A stretch of DNA of 6,436 bases, taken from an uncultured beta proteobacterium (GTDB lineage: Bacteria; Pseudomonadota; Gammaproteobacteria; Burkholderiales; Rhodocyclaceae). The notes beneath the pieces were generated by a model. The model saw only the letters and a program-made list of their open reading frames with translations. It searched no databases and was not told where the DNA came from. Position 1 is the stretch's first letter. The number at the start of each line of letters is the position of its first letter. Of the stretch, positions 1-5,968 are shown one piece after another. The stretch covers positions 1 through 6,436 of the forward strand of contig CAJBIL010000022.1 of the NCBI GenBank assembly GCA_903953145.1, written 5' to 3'. A program made the translations under genes and the position numbers.

Positions 1-33
1 AATGCTTTTTACAAAATTTTCTAAAAAAGCATT
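1..33. repeat. AT-rich inverted repeat in the presumed rRNA leader
   Basis: The ten bases AATGCTTTTT at 1-10 are the exact reverse complement of 24-33, separated by a 13-base AT-rich loop that itself contains AAAATTTT. In the minus-strand transcript this would form a weak, A/U-dominated hairpin. It overlaps the boxA-like element at 19-31, so the two could be alternative structures. It lacks the GC-rich stem of an intrinsic terminator. Its role is unknown, and the window edge cuts off anything further downstream. Confidence 0.5.
19..31 (-). promoter_or_regulatory. boxA-like antitermination element
   Basis: Read on the minus strand the sequence is TGCTTTTTTAGAA. It agrees at 10 of 13 positions with the E. 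coli rrn boxA TGCTCTTTAACAA, which I know from the literature. In rRNA leaders boxA binds NusB-NusE (S10) and lets RNA polymerase read through the untranslated operon. It lies about 75 bases downstream of the likely transcription start, a sensible place in an rrn leader. The tract is AT-rich, so a chance match is possible. The call depends on an rRNA operon lying beyond the left edge. Confidence 0.4.
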
Positions 34-85
34 TTGCAACGACTAAAACTGCGTAACCTATTGATTCTTTTTCGTTTTTTCGCAA

Positions 86-102
86 TTTCGTTACCAGCGA
101 AA
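86..102 (-). promoter_or_regulatory. Small hairpin at the 5' end of the presumed rRNA leader
   Basis: On the minus strand TTTCG (102-98) can pair with CGAAA (90-86) around a seven-base loop, CTGGTAA. It falls at or just after the predicted start of the transcript from the promoter at 110-137. It could be a boxB-like stem or a 5' stabilising stem, but five pairs are too few to say. The pairing is seen; the role is inferred. Confidence 0.3.
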
Positions 103-109
103 GATGCGA

Positions 110-137
110 ATTATACAGCCCCATTCGGGAGCGTCAA
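110..137 (-). promoter_or_regulatory. Strong sigma-70 promoter, probably of an rRNA operon
   Basis: On the minus strand there is a -35 box TTGACG (137-132), a 16-bp spacer and a perfect -10 box TATAAT (115-110). Transcription should start near 105-103 and run leftward out of the window. The discriminator after the -10 box begins TTCGC. The 25-30 bp upstream of the -35 box (about 138-165) are rich in A and T, like an UP element. A near-consensus promoter with 16-bp spacing, an UP-like tract and a long non-coding leader with a boxA-like site is the usual form of an rrn P1 promoter. No open reading frame follows in the remaining 100 bases. A tRNA operon or another highly expressed gene is the alternative. 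Confidence 0.75.
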
Positions 138-201
138 CACATTTTGGCAATATTTCTGAAATGACTTGGCAACAAAACTCTAACCCATTGATTTTAATTG
201 A

Positions 202-1401
202 TCAGCAGATTTGAATACGTGCGAACTTACGCTTTCCAACCTGCAAGACAAACAGCGCCGGCCCGGTGAGTTGAAGATTTTTATCCTCAATCTTTGCGCC
301 ATCCATCTTCACACCGCCCTGCTCAATCATTCTCAACGCTTCTGAGGTACTCGCAGTGAGCCCGGCCTGTTTAAGAACGTGTGCAATATTTAACGGTAGC
401 CCATTCCCGGCCAGCACTACATCGGCGATATCGTCAGGAATTGCGCCCTGGCGAAAACGCGCATCAAAATTGTTCCGTGCATCTATTGAAGCCTCTGCGC
501 CATGGAATCTCTCAACGATCTCCTGCGCCAGCAAAACTTTGGCATCGCGGGGGTTACCACCCTCGGCGATCTCACGCTTAAAAATTTCCACTTCTTCCGT
601 CGTGCGAAAAGACAGAAGCTCGAAGTAACGCCACATTAATTTGTCAGAAATAGACATCAACTTACCAAAGATCTCACGCGGCGGCTCATTGATACCCACA
701 TAGTTGCCAAGTGATTTAGACATTTTGTTAATGCCATCCAACCCCTCAAGCAGCGGCATCATCAAAACACACTGCGGCGCCTGTCCATAGTGTTTCTGCA
801 ATTCTCGCCCCACCAACAGATTGAATTTCTGATCGGTACCGCCTAACTCCACATCCGCCCTCATCGCAACCGAGTCGTAGCCCTGACAAAGTGGATACAA
901 AAATTCATGGATAGCAATCGGTTGCCCACTACTGTAGCGTTTTGAGAAATCTTCACGCTCAAGCATTCGGGCGACCGTATGCAATGCCGCCAACCGGATC
1001 ATGCCCGATGCCCCGAGCGGCTCAAACCAAGTTGAGTTAAAGCAGATTTCTGTTTTCTCCGGATCAAGAATCTTAAAAACCTGCTCCTGGTAAGTTTTAG
1101 CGTTCTCTAAAATTTGCTCCCGGGAAAGCGGCGGGCGGGTCGTATTTTTACCGGTGGGATCCCCTATCATGCCGGTAAAATCACCAATCAGGAACATGAC
1201 GTGATGACCCAAGTCCTGAAAATGCTTCAATTTATTGATAAGCACAGTGTGCCCAAGATGCAAATCTGGCGCTGTCGGATCAAAGCCGGCTTTGATCCGC
1301 AAAGGCCGACCGCTCTTTAGCCGTTCTCGCAACTCGGCTTCAATTAGCAACTCGGCAGATCCTCGCTTGATTAGTTCAAGACTCTCTTCCACAGCAAACA
1401 T
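202..1401 (-). CDS. tyrS: Tyrosine--tRNA ligase (TyrRS)
   Basis: This cytoplasmic class I aminoacyl-tRNA synthetase activates tyrosine with ATP and attaches it to tRNA-Tyr. The 399-residue protein is complete. The HIGH signature appears as HLGH at residues 48-51 and the second ATP-binding signature KMSKS at 226-230, both intact. CQGYDS (172-177) and the segment VELGGTDQKFN (184-194) are typical of the tyrosine pocket. An S4-type RNA-binding domain occupies about 337-397. The phenylalanine-aspartate-rich N-terminus and spacing of about 175 residues between signatures suggest the TyrZ-like bacterial subgroup rather than the E. coli TyrS type; that subgroup call is less certain. The start is supported by AGAGG at 1408-1412, six bases before the ATG. 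The gene stands alone, divergent from the M23 peptidase gene. I see no terminator after the TGA stop, so its transcript may run into the rRNA-type promoter region. Confidence 0.97.
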   Translation of the reverse strand: MFAVEESLELIKRGSAELLIEAELRERLKSGRPLRIKAGFDPTAPDLHLGHTVLINKLKHFQDLGHHVMFLIGDFTGMIGDPTGKNTTRPPLSREQILENAKTYQEQVFKILDPEKTEICFNSTWFEPLGASGMIRLAALHTVARMLEREDFSKRYSSGQPIAIHEFLYPLCQGYDSVAMRADVELGGTDQKFNLLVGRELQKHYGQAPQCVLMMPLLEGLDGINKMSKSLGNYVGINEPPREIFGKLMSISDKLMWRYFELLSFRTTEEVEIFKREIAEGGNPRDAKVLLAQEIVERFHGAEASIDARNNFDARFRQGAIPDDIADVVLAGNGLPLNIAHVLKQAGLTASTSEALRMIEQGGVKMDGAKIEDKNLQLTGPALFVLQVGKRKFARIQIC

Positions 1402-1487
1402 TCAAAGCCTCTATTGTTTCTTCCCGGGGGTTCTTACGGGGATATATTTTTGTTAGACTGCTGCAAGTTTTTTCCTGCTAGCGACCT
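1402..1487. promoter_or_regulatory. Divergent promoter region between tyrS and the M23 gene
   Basis: These 86 bp must hold the start signals for two genes transcribed away from each other, since nothing else separates them. Candidate elements are weak. For the plus-strand gene there is TAGACT (1454-1459) with TTCTTA (1431-1436) 17 bp upstream, matching TTGACA at only three positions. For tyrS, an AT-rich TATATC tract near 1441-1447 on the minus strand could serve as a -10 box, with CTTGCA-like sequence upstream but with short spacing. A C/G-rich patch containing CCCGGG lies at 1424-1429. I do not see a T-box or other leader structure for tyrS in so short a space. Confidence 0.4.
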
Positions 1488-2819
1488 ATGCATTTTAAGA
1501 AAAACAGAATTTTAGCGCATTCCAATCCTGTGATCGAACGACCAATACTCCTCCGCTGGACGACTGTTGGCTTGGTCAGTTTTTCTGTACTTGGAATGGT
1601 CGCTGCTTTCGCAACGTCACCAATTGGGGCCGATCGCCAAATTCCGCAGATCAGCATCGTAGAACAACTTGCAACACCAATTACCTCACCAATCCAGCCA
1701 GCAAGCAGCGATACTTTTTTTCGTGAAGAGCGAGTTCAACGAACAGACACAGTTTCCAGCCTGATCGCACGCCTTGGGGTTGTTGATCGCGAAGCATCCG
1801 ACTTTCTTCGGCTAAACCCTAAAGTGCAGGCAGTATCCCGTCAATTACGCCCCGGCAAACTCGTTGTGGCCAAAACGGGAAGGAATGGTGAGCTTCACTC
1901 TCTTTATTTCCCGCTGAATGGAAAAGACGCAACGCTTCTCATTGAACGCAACGAGGGTGGCTTTGTCACCGCCGAACACATTCAAAACCTTGAAATACAA
2001 ACTATTGTTAAATCTGGCGAAATTCGAAGCTCATTGTTTGGCGCTACGGATGCCGCCGGGATTCCTGATGCAATAGCGACCCAGCTCGCAGAGATTTTTG
2101 CAGGCGAAATCGATTTTCATCGAGATCTGCGCAAAGGTGATCATTTTTCGCTCGTTTATGAAGTACTTAGCTCGTACGGTCAAGCTATGCGTAGTGGCCG
2201 TATTCTTTCTGCGGAATTCACCAACAATCATAAAACCTATAACGCCTACTGGTTCCCTTCAGAAGAAAACAAAGGGGGCTACTACACGGCTGATGGCAAG
2301 AGCTTACGAAAGGCATTTCTTCGCTCACCCCTGGAGTTTTCGAGGATCACATCGGGCTTCACTAACGCTCGCCTCCATCCGGTGTTACAAACCTGGAGAG
2401 CGCACAAAGGGGTCGATTATGGCGCGCCCACGGGCACCAAGGTTCGCTCTGTAGCAGACGGGATTGTTGAAGTTGCAGGACACCAAGGTGGTTACGGCAA
2501 TCTTATTGTTCTTCGGCATCAGGGTATTTATTCAACGGCTTACGGACATCTTAGCGGATTTGCAACAGGTATAAAAAAAGGTAGCCGTGTTAGCCAAGGT
2601 GATGCAATAGGCTATGTTGGGCAAACTGGACTTGCTTCAGGACCTCATTTGCACTATGAATTTCGGATCAATAGTCAGCAAGTAAATCCACTTGCAGTAG
2701 CACTACCCAATGCTATACCTCTTGAATCATCACAACTTGCTCGCTACAAAAATCATATCGCCCCGTTACGTGTTCAACTCGAACTTGCCGCGCAAATTCA
2801 GACTGCATCAATCGAGTAG
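1488..2819 (+). CDS. Membrane-anchored M23 family murein endopeptidase
   Basis: A predicted zinc metallopeptidase that cuts peptide cross-links in peptidoglycan, facing the periplasm. The 443-residue protein has a basic N-terminus, then one hydrophobic segment at about residues 24-43 that acts as a membrane anchor or uncleaved signal. Residues about 80-130 resemble the OapA/LysM-like domain, and about 160-255 the second N-terminal domain seen in Csd3/MepM-type enzymes. The LytM-type catalytic domain spans about 285-405. Its zinc ligands appear as H306 and D310 (HKGVD) and H389 (HLH), with H387 and H354 (YGHLS) as the expected catalytic histidines, so it should be active. No clear Shine-Dalgarno site precedes the ATG, and no better in-frame start is visible. 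It resembles E. coli MepM in architecture, but I give no symbol because orthology is not shown. It converges on erpA with a shared terminator. Confidence 0.92.
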   Translation: MHFKKNRILAHSNPVIERPILLRWTTVGLVSFSVLGMVAAFATSPIGADRQIPQISIVEQLATPITSPIQPASSDTFFREERVQRTDTVSSLIARLGVVDREASDFLRLNPKVQAVSRQLRPGKLVVAKTGRNGELHSLYFPLNGKDATLLIERNEGGFVTAEHIQNLEIQTIVKSGEIRSSLFGATDAAGIPDAIATQLAEIFAGEIDFHRDLRKGDHFSLVYEVLSSYGQAMRSGRILSAEFTNNHKTYNAYWFPSEENKGGYYTADGKSLRKAFLRSPLEFSRITSGFTNARLHPVLQTWRAHKGVDYGAPTGTKVRSVADGIVEVAGHQGGYGNLIVLRHQGIYSTAYGHLSGFATGIKKGSRVSQGDAIGYVGQTGLASGPHLHYEFRINSQQVNPLAVALPNAIPLESSQLARYKNHIAPLRVQLELAAQIQTASIE

Positions 2820-2841
2820 TGAAACCACGTAACTTCTTCAT

Positions 2842-2881
2842 CGAAACAAAAAAGGCGACATAAGTCGCCTTTTTTGTTTCG
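2842..2881. terminator. Bidirectional intrinsic terminator between the M23 gene and erpA
   Basis: A perfect 18-bp inverted repeat with a four-base loop (ATAA at 2860-2863). The core GGCGAC/GTCGCC is flanked by A6 on the left and T6 on the right, so the hairpin has a GC core followed by a U-run on either strand. It begins 22 bases after the TAG stop of the M23 gene and ends 10 bases before the erpA stop on the other strand. It therefore suits both convergent transcripts. Confidence 0.93.
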
Positions 2882-2891
2882 TGATCTGGAA

Positions 2892-3242
2892 TTAAGCCGA
2901 AAACGAAGAGCCACACCCACAGGTTGAAGAAGCATTTGGATTTTTGATTACGAACTGCGAACCTTCCAGGCCCTCGCTGTAATCAATCTCTGCGCCGACC
3001 AGATACTGGTAGCTCATAGGATCAATAAGCAAGGTAACACCGTTTTTTTGCATTGCAGTGTCGTCTTCGTTGGCAACTTCGTCAAAGGTAAATCCGTACT
3101 GAAAGCCGGAACAACCACCACCTGTAACAAAGACCCGCAACTTAAGTTCGGAATTACCTTCCTCTTCAATCAATTCTTTTACCTTGTTCGCTGCATTATC
3201 AGTAAATACGAACGGCAAAGGCATATCGGCAACTGCATTCAT
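2892..3242 (-). CDS. erpA: Iron-sulfur cluster insertion protein ErpA (A-type carrier)
   Basis: A small cytoplasmic A-type carrier that receives Fe-S clusters from the assembly machinery and passes them to target enzymes; in E. coli ErpA is needed for isoprenoid-synthesis enzymes and respiratory complexes. The 116-residue protein has the usual family length. The three conserved cysteines are present: C44 in GGGCSGFQYGF, and C108 and C110 in TCGCGSSF near the C-terminus. The ErpA-like form with acidic residues after the first cysteine (FDE, 53-55) and the N-terminal MPLPFVFTDNA favour ErpA over IscA or SufA, though these paralogs are close. The start is fixed by a strong AGGAGG five bases upstream. 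It is the last gene of the leftward block, 46 bp after the bactofilin gene, and ends at the shared terminator. Confidence 0.93.
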   Translation of the reverse strand: MNAVADMPLPFVFTDNAANKVKELIEEEGNSELKLRVFVTGGGCSGFQYGFTFDEVANEDDTAMQKNGVTLLIDPMSYQYLVGAEIDYSEGLEGSQFVIKNPNASSTCGCGSSFSA

Positions 3243-3247
3243 TACGA

Positions 3248-3253
3248 CCTCCT
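3248..3253 (-). promoter_or_regulatory. Ribosome binding site of erpA
   Basis: The minus strand reads AGGAGG here, five bases before the ATG at 3242. It is one of the two best Shine-Dalgarno matches in the window. It confirms the erpA start and suggests strong translation independent of the upstream bactofilin gene. Confidence 0.85.
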
Positions 3254-3275
3254 ACTGAATCAAAATATTAAATCA

Positions 3276-3287
3276 CCCGAGTTCGGG
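3276..3287. repeat. Short GC palindrome between bactofilin gene and erpA
   Basis: CCCGAGTTCGGG can fold as a four-pair stem with a four-base loop. It begins one base after the bactofilin stop codon and is followed on the minus strand by an AT-rich stretch before the erpA ribosome site. It lacks a clean U-run, so it is a poor terminator. It could stabilise the upstream message or weakly attenuate read-through into erpA. The palindrome is seen; any role is speculation. Confidence 0.35.
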
Positions 3288-3288
3288 A

Positions 3289-3690
3289 TTAATTGCTGGC
3301 CGCCAATTTGAGTTCTACTGTTTTGGCGCTCGTTCTGTGCACCAAGCGCCCCTGAACAACTGCGCCCTGCTGCATTTCCAGTTGATGGTACTCAACATCA
3401 CCTGTGACACGCGCATTAGGTAGTAGTTCCAATGACTCACCGGCTAATACTGGTCCGACAACCGTGCCGTTAATTACGACATGGCCAACCGAAATTTCAC
3501 CTTCAACGCTGGCTTGTTCACTAACGACCAAGGTGCCTGACTGTCCTTTTTCACAACTGATATTGCCGCGAATCTCGCCATCAATGCGCAAACCACCACT
3601 AAAAGTTATATTTCCATCGATATGTGTTCCTGCGCCGATGAGACTGTCGATACGATTCTGCGGCTTACTATTTTTTTTGCCACCAAACAT
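3289..3690 (-). CDS. Bactofilin family cytoskeletal protein
   Basis: Bactofilins polymerise without nucleotide into filaments or membrane-associated sheets and act as scaffolds for cell-wall enzymes and other envelope proteins. The 133-residue protein has the standard layout: a short polar N-terminal tail (about 1-15), then a right-handed beta-helix core of repeated glycine- and valine-rich turns (about 16-118), such as GTHIDGNITFSGGLRIDGEI and SVEGEISVGHVVINGTVVG, then a short polar C-terminal tail. No transmembrane segment is present. The start ATG follows GGTGG by six bases or so. It lies 13 bp after the DUF6776-like gene and is almost surely co-transcribed with it. In Helicobacter the bactofilin CcmA works with M23 peptidases in cell curvature. 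The M23 gene two genes away is a plausible partner, but that is inference. Confidence 0.93.
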   Translation of the reverse strand: MFGGKKNSKPQNRIDSLIGAGTHIDGNITFSGGLRIDGEIRGNISCEKGQSGTLVVSEQASVEGEISVGHVVINGTVVGPVLAGESLELLPNARVTGDVEYHQLEMQQGAVVQGRLVHRTSAKTVELKLAASN

Positions 3691-3703
3691 TTTACACCAC
3701 CAT

Positions 3704-4468
3704 TCAGAGGGTTACTGATTGCCGGGCGCGCACTACACCATCTTGCAAAAAACGTGCCTCTACAGCTTTCAGGATGGTGCCTGAAGGCACCGTAAAAAGG
3801 CCTTCAACTCGTTGAAAATACTTGATTTCAAAACGAAACTTCAAGAGATGGCGCTCGTTATCCGAAGGAAAAATAATCATAACATCTTTGCCTGCTTGCT
3901 GCACTTTGACGAGTAGTTGCAAATCGCCCTTGAGTGACTTTTCCTGGCGCCCGCCGTTATGCACAAAAAGCATTCTGTATCGATATTGCCCAGAAGAAGT
4001 CTCTGGCTCGATCCGCATGCGACTAATTTTCAGCCCAGACTGCCCAGCCGACTCTGAAGCAGGAATCAATTCCTCAAAGAAAGCCAAGTCTTGCTTAAGA
4101 CCAGCGTTTTCTGCTTCCAGTGACTTTACTTGGCGAACTAATTGCTGCTGTGTCGCGTGTTCGATGCGCAAACTGCTTTCGCCTGAGCCTGCAATTCCCC
4201 GGTACTTACTTAGCGCCTCATCGAGCTGAGAAACCCTGATCTTCAGCGATTCAATTTCCCGCACGGATTCTTCGCTATGAAAACCGGCGATGCGCCGTCC
4301 CGCATCATAGATCCAAGCTGCAGCAGCCAAAGAAATGGAAAGGACAGCCACGGTCGCCAATAGCCGCCAATACCAAGCCAGGTGTGCCCTGATAGCAAGC
4401 CTAGGCGCGCCAATACCAAAACGTTGGCGAAGCCGCTTGAGCTTTAAGGCAGTACCGGCAATTGCCAT
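3704..4468 (-). CDS. Coiled-coil inner-membrane protein, DUF6776-like, function unknown
   Basis: I do not know a function for this 254-residue protein. A basic N-terminus (KLKRLRQRFG) is followed by one hydrophobic segment at about residues 34-54, predicting an inner-membrane anchor with the basic end in the cytoplasm. Residues about 66-133 show leucine and charged-residue heptads typical of a coiled coil. The C-terminal part (about 145-254) alternates polar and hydrophobic residues, as in a small beta-rich periplasmic domain. From memory it matches the family named DUF6776, found beside bactofilin and argC genes in betaproteobacteria; a profile search would settle that. The ATG lies inside the end of argC, overlapping it by 25 bp in another frame, with a weak AAGG upstream, so translation may be coupled to ArgC. 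The bactofilin gene follows after 13 bp. The layout resembles FtsB- or MreC-type membrane coiled-coil proteins, without evident homology. Confidence 0.8.
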   Translation of the reverse strand: MAIAGTALKLKRLRQRFGIGAPRLAIRAHLAWYWRLLATVAVLSISLAAAAWIYDAGRRIAGFHSEESVREIESLKIRVSQLDEALSKYRGIAGSGESSLRIEHATQQQLVRQVKSLEAENAGLKQDLAFFEELIPASESAGQSGLKISRMRIEPETSSGQYRYRMLFVHNGGRQEKSLKGDLQLLVKVQQAGKDVMIIFPSDNERHLLKFRFEIKYFQRVEGLFTVPSGTILKAVEARFLQDGVVRARQSVTL

Positions 4469-5472
4469 AAACCTTGAGTTTCCTGAAGCCCAAACATGAT
4501 ATTCATATTTTGGACCGCTTGCCCTGCGGCGCCTTTCACAAGGTTATCAATGACCGAAAGCACCACCAGCGTATCGCCCCCCTGAGGACGGTGCACGGCG
4601 ATCCGGCAAATGTTGGCGGCTCTCACCGAACGTGTATCCGGATGTGACTTTGCAGGCATCACGTCAACGAAAGGCTCATCGATGTAGCGCGCTTCGTAAA
4701 CCGCCTGAAAGTCAGCCTCTTTCTTGATTCGGGCATACGAGGTGGCATGAATACCGCGAATCAAAGGCGTAAGGTGCGGCACAAATGTCAATCCGACGCT
4801 TTGCTGAGCCATGCGCGACAAGCCCTGCCGAATTTCAGGCAAATGCCGGTGGCCATGAACTCCGTAAGCCTTGAAGTTATCGGATGCCTCAGCAAACAAG
4901 GAACTGATCTCGGCTTTTCGTCCAGCACCGGACACCCCTGATTTAACATCGGCGATCAAATGATCAACCTCAACCAGCCCCATCTCCACCAGTGGCATAA
5001 GACCCAACTGAACGGCCGTTGGATAACACCCCGGGTTTGCGATCAAGCGTGCGCTCTTGATTGCCGCGCGATTGACCTCAGGCAAGCCATAGACGGCTTT
5101 GGCAACCCATTCAGGGCAAGCATGTTGCATCCCGTACCATTTCTCCCATTCAGAAATATCGGATATCCTAAAATCTGCGGCCAGATCAATCACGCGAACG
5201 CCGGCGTCAAGCAATACAGGGGCTTGCTGCATTGCGATTCCATTTGGTGTTGCAAAGAATACGACGTCACACGCCCTTAAATTTGCACTGGCGGGATCTT
5301 CAAACTTCAGACCTACTCGCCGGCGAAGGCTTGGAAACATCTCGGCAACAGCGACACCCGCGTCACCACGCGATGTGATGGCAGTAATCTCCACGCCCGG
5401 GTGCTGGGCAAGCAAACGCAACAATTCGACGCCGGTATAACCCGTACCGCCAACAATTCCAACCTTGATCAT
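4444..5472 (-). CDS. argC: N-acetyl-gamma-glutamyl-phosphate reductase (type 1)
   Basis: ArgC catalyses the NADPH-dependent reduction of N-acetyl-glutamyl phosphate to N-acetylglutamate semialdehyde, the third step of arginine synthesis, in the cytoplasm. The 342-residue protein starts with the nucleotide-binding loop GGTGYTG (residues 8-14). The catalytic cysteine is C149 in NPGCYPT, and the conserved GHRHLPE motif lies at 207-213. KSGVSGAGR (178-186) is also typical of the family. The length fits the type 1 (about 340 residue) enzyme. An upstream in-frame ATG would add 57 residues that run through the preceding terminator and lack family resemblance. I reject it in favour of the ATG at 5472, which has AAAGGAGG five bases upstream. 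The gene heads the argC, DUF6776-like, bactofilin, erpA series and lies behind the rpsI terminator. Confidence 0.97.
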   Translation of the reverse strand: MIKVGIVGGTGYTGVELLRLLAQHPGVEITAITSRGDAGVAVAEMFPSLRRRVGLKFEDPASANLRACDVVFFATPNGIAMQQAPVLLDAGVRVIDLAADFRISDISEWEKWYGMQHACPEWVAKAVYGLPEVNRAAIKSARLIANPGCYPTAVQLGLMPLVEMGLVEVDHLIADVKSGVSGAGRKAEISSLFAEASDNFKAYGVHGHRHLPEIRQGLSRMAQQSVGLTFVPHLTPLIRGIHATSYARIKKEADFQAVYEARYIDEPFVDVMPAKSHPDTRSVRAANICRIAVHRPQGGDTLVVLSVIDNLVKGAAGQAVQNMNIMFGLQETQGLWQLPVLP

Positions 5473-5477
5473 CAATG

Positions 5478-5485
5478 CCTCCTTT
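5478..5485 (-). promoter_or_regulatory. Ribosome binding site that fixes the argC start
   Basis: The minus strand reads AAAGGAGG, five bases before the ATG at 5472. This near-perfect site selects the 342-residue ArgC over the longer in-frame reading. Confidence 0.88.
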
Positions 5486-5495
5486 ATAACCAAGC

Positions 5496-5501
5496 AATCA
5501 T
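5496..5501 (-). promoter_or_regulatory. Possible -10 box of an argC promoter
   Basis: TATGAT on the minus strand lies between the rpsI terminator and the argC ribosome site, matching TATAAT at five of six positions. The best -35 candidate 17 bp upstream (TTGTGT, at the foot of the terminator) matches only at its first three bases. A promoter here is expected because the terminator separates argC from rpsI, but the element itself is weak. No ARG box is evident. Confidence 0.3.
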
Positions 5502-5522
5502 AATCCGCAAGCTTGAAAAACA

Positions 5523-5548
5523 CAAAAGCCGCCCATGGGCGGCTTTTG
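5523..5548 (-). terminator. Intrinsic terminator of the rplM-rpsI operon
   Basis: The minus strand folds into an 11-pair hairpin, CAAAAGCCGCC pairing with GGCGGCTTTTG around a CATG loop. It is followed by a T-rich run (TTTTGTGTTTTTC, counting the stem end). It starts 18 bases after the rpsI stop and should separate the ribosomal operon from argC. The stem also has an A-run on its other side, so it could work on the plus strand, but no plus-strand gene ends here. Confidence 0.88.
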
Positions 5549-5566
5549 GTGTAAAGCTTGAATCGA

Positions 5567-5959
5567 TTAGCGCTTCGAGAATTGCTTGCGGCGACGCGCC
5601 TTGTGGAAACCCACTTTTTTACGTTCGACTTCTCGGGCATCACGCGTCACAAAGCCTGCCTTGGACAACGATGGCTTGAGTGCGACATCATATTCGATCA
5701 ATGCCCGGGTAATACCATGACGTACAGCACCCGCCTGTCCCGACTCACCACCACCAGCGACATTGACAAGAATGTCAAAGGTCGCCGTCTGCTCAACCAG
5801 CTCAAGCGGCTGACGAACAATCATGCGGCCGGTAACTCGCGAAAAATATTCATCAACCGGTTTGCCGTTAACAACGATGTTACCGCTGCCACGCTTCATG
5901 AAAACACGGGCTACAGCGCTTTTGCGCCGACCAGTACCATAGTAGGAATTTTCAGCCAT
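5567..5959 (-). CDS. rpsI: 30S ribosomal protein S9 (uS9)
   Basis: S9 binds the head of the 30S subunit, and its C-terminal tail reaches the P-site tRNA. The 130-residue protein is full length. It opens with YYGTGRRKSAVARVF, has the GGGESGQAGAVRHGI segment (69-83) and ends in the basic tail KARRRKQFSKR, with the conserved terminal SKR that contacts tRNA. The start ATG has AAGGGG (5965-5970) five bases upstream, and this overlaps the stop codon of rplM. The nine-base gap and shared bases point to coupled translation within the usual rplM-rpsI operon. Confidence 0.98.
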   Translation of the reverse strand: MAENSYYGTGRRKSAVARVFMKRGSGNIVVNGKPVDEYFSRVTGRMIVRQPLELVEQTATFDILVNVAGGGESGQAGAVRHGITRALIEYDVALKPSLSKAGFVTRDAREVERKKVGFHKARRRKQFSKR

Positions 5960-5968
5960 TTCGACCCC

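Noticed and set aside
186..204. Repeated ATCAAT/ATTGAT motifs just after tyrS as a possible terminator or operator
   Set aside because: They are short AT-rich direct repeats with no GC stem or U-run; chance is a sufficient explanation.
2098..2454. 118-codon plus-strand open frame inside the M23 gene in another frame
   Set aside because: The M23 reading frame carries intact catalytic motifs through this region.
3822..4229. 135-codon plus-strand open frame opposite the DUF6776-like gene
   Set aside because: It is Ser/Cys-rich with low-quality composition, typical of the antisense of a real gene; the minus-strand reading has a clear membrane segment and coiled coil.
5473..5643. 57-residue N-terminal extension of ArgC from an upstream in-frame ATG
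   Set aside because: It runs through the rpsI terminator and overlaps rpsI; the ATG at 5472 has a strong ribosome site and gives the family's usual N-terminus.
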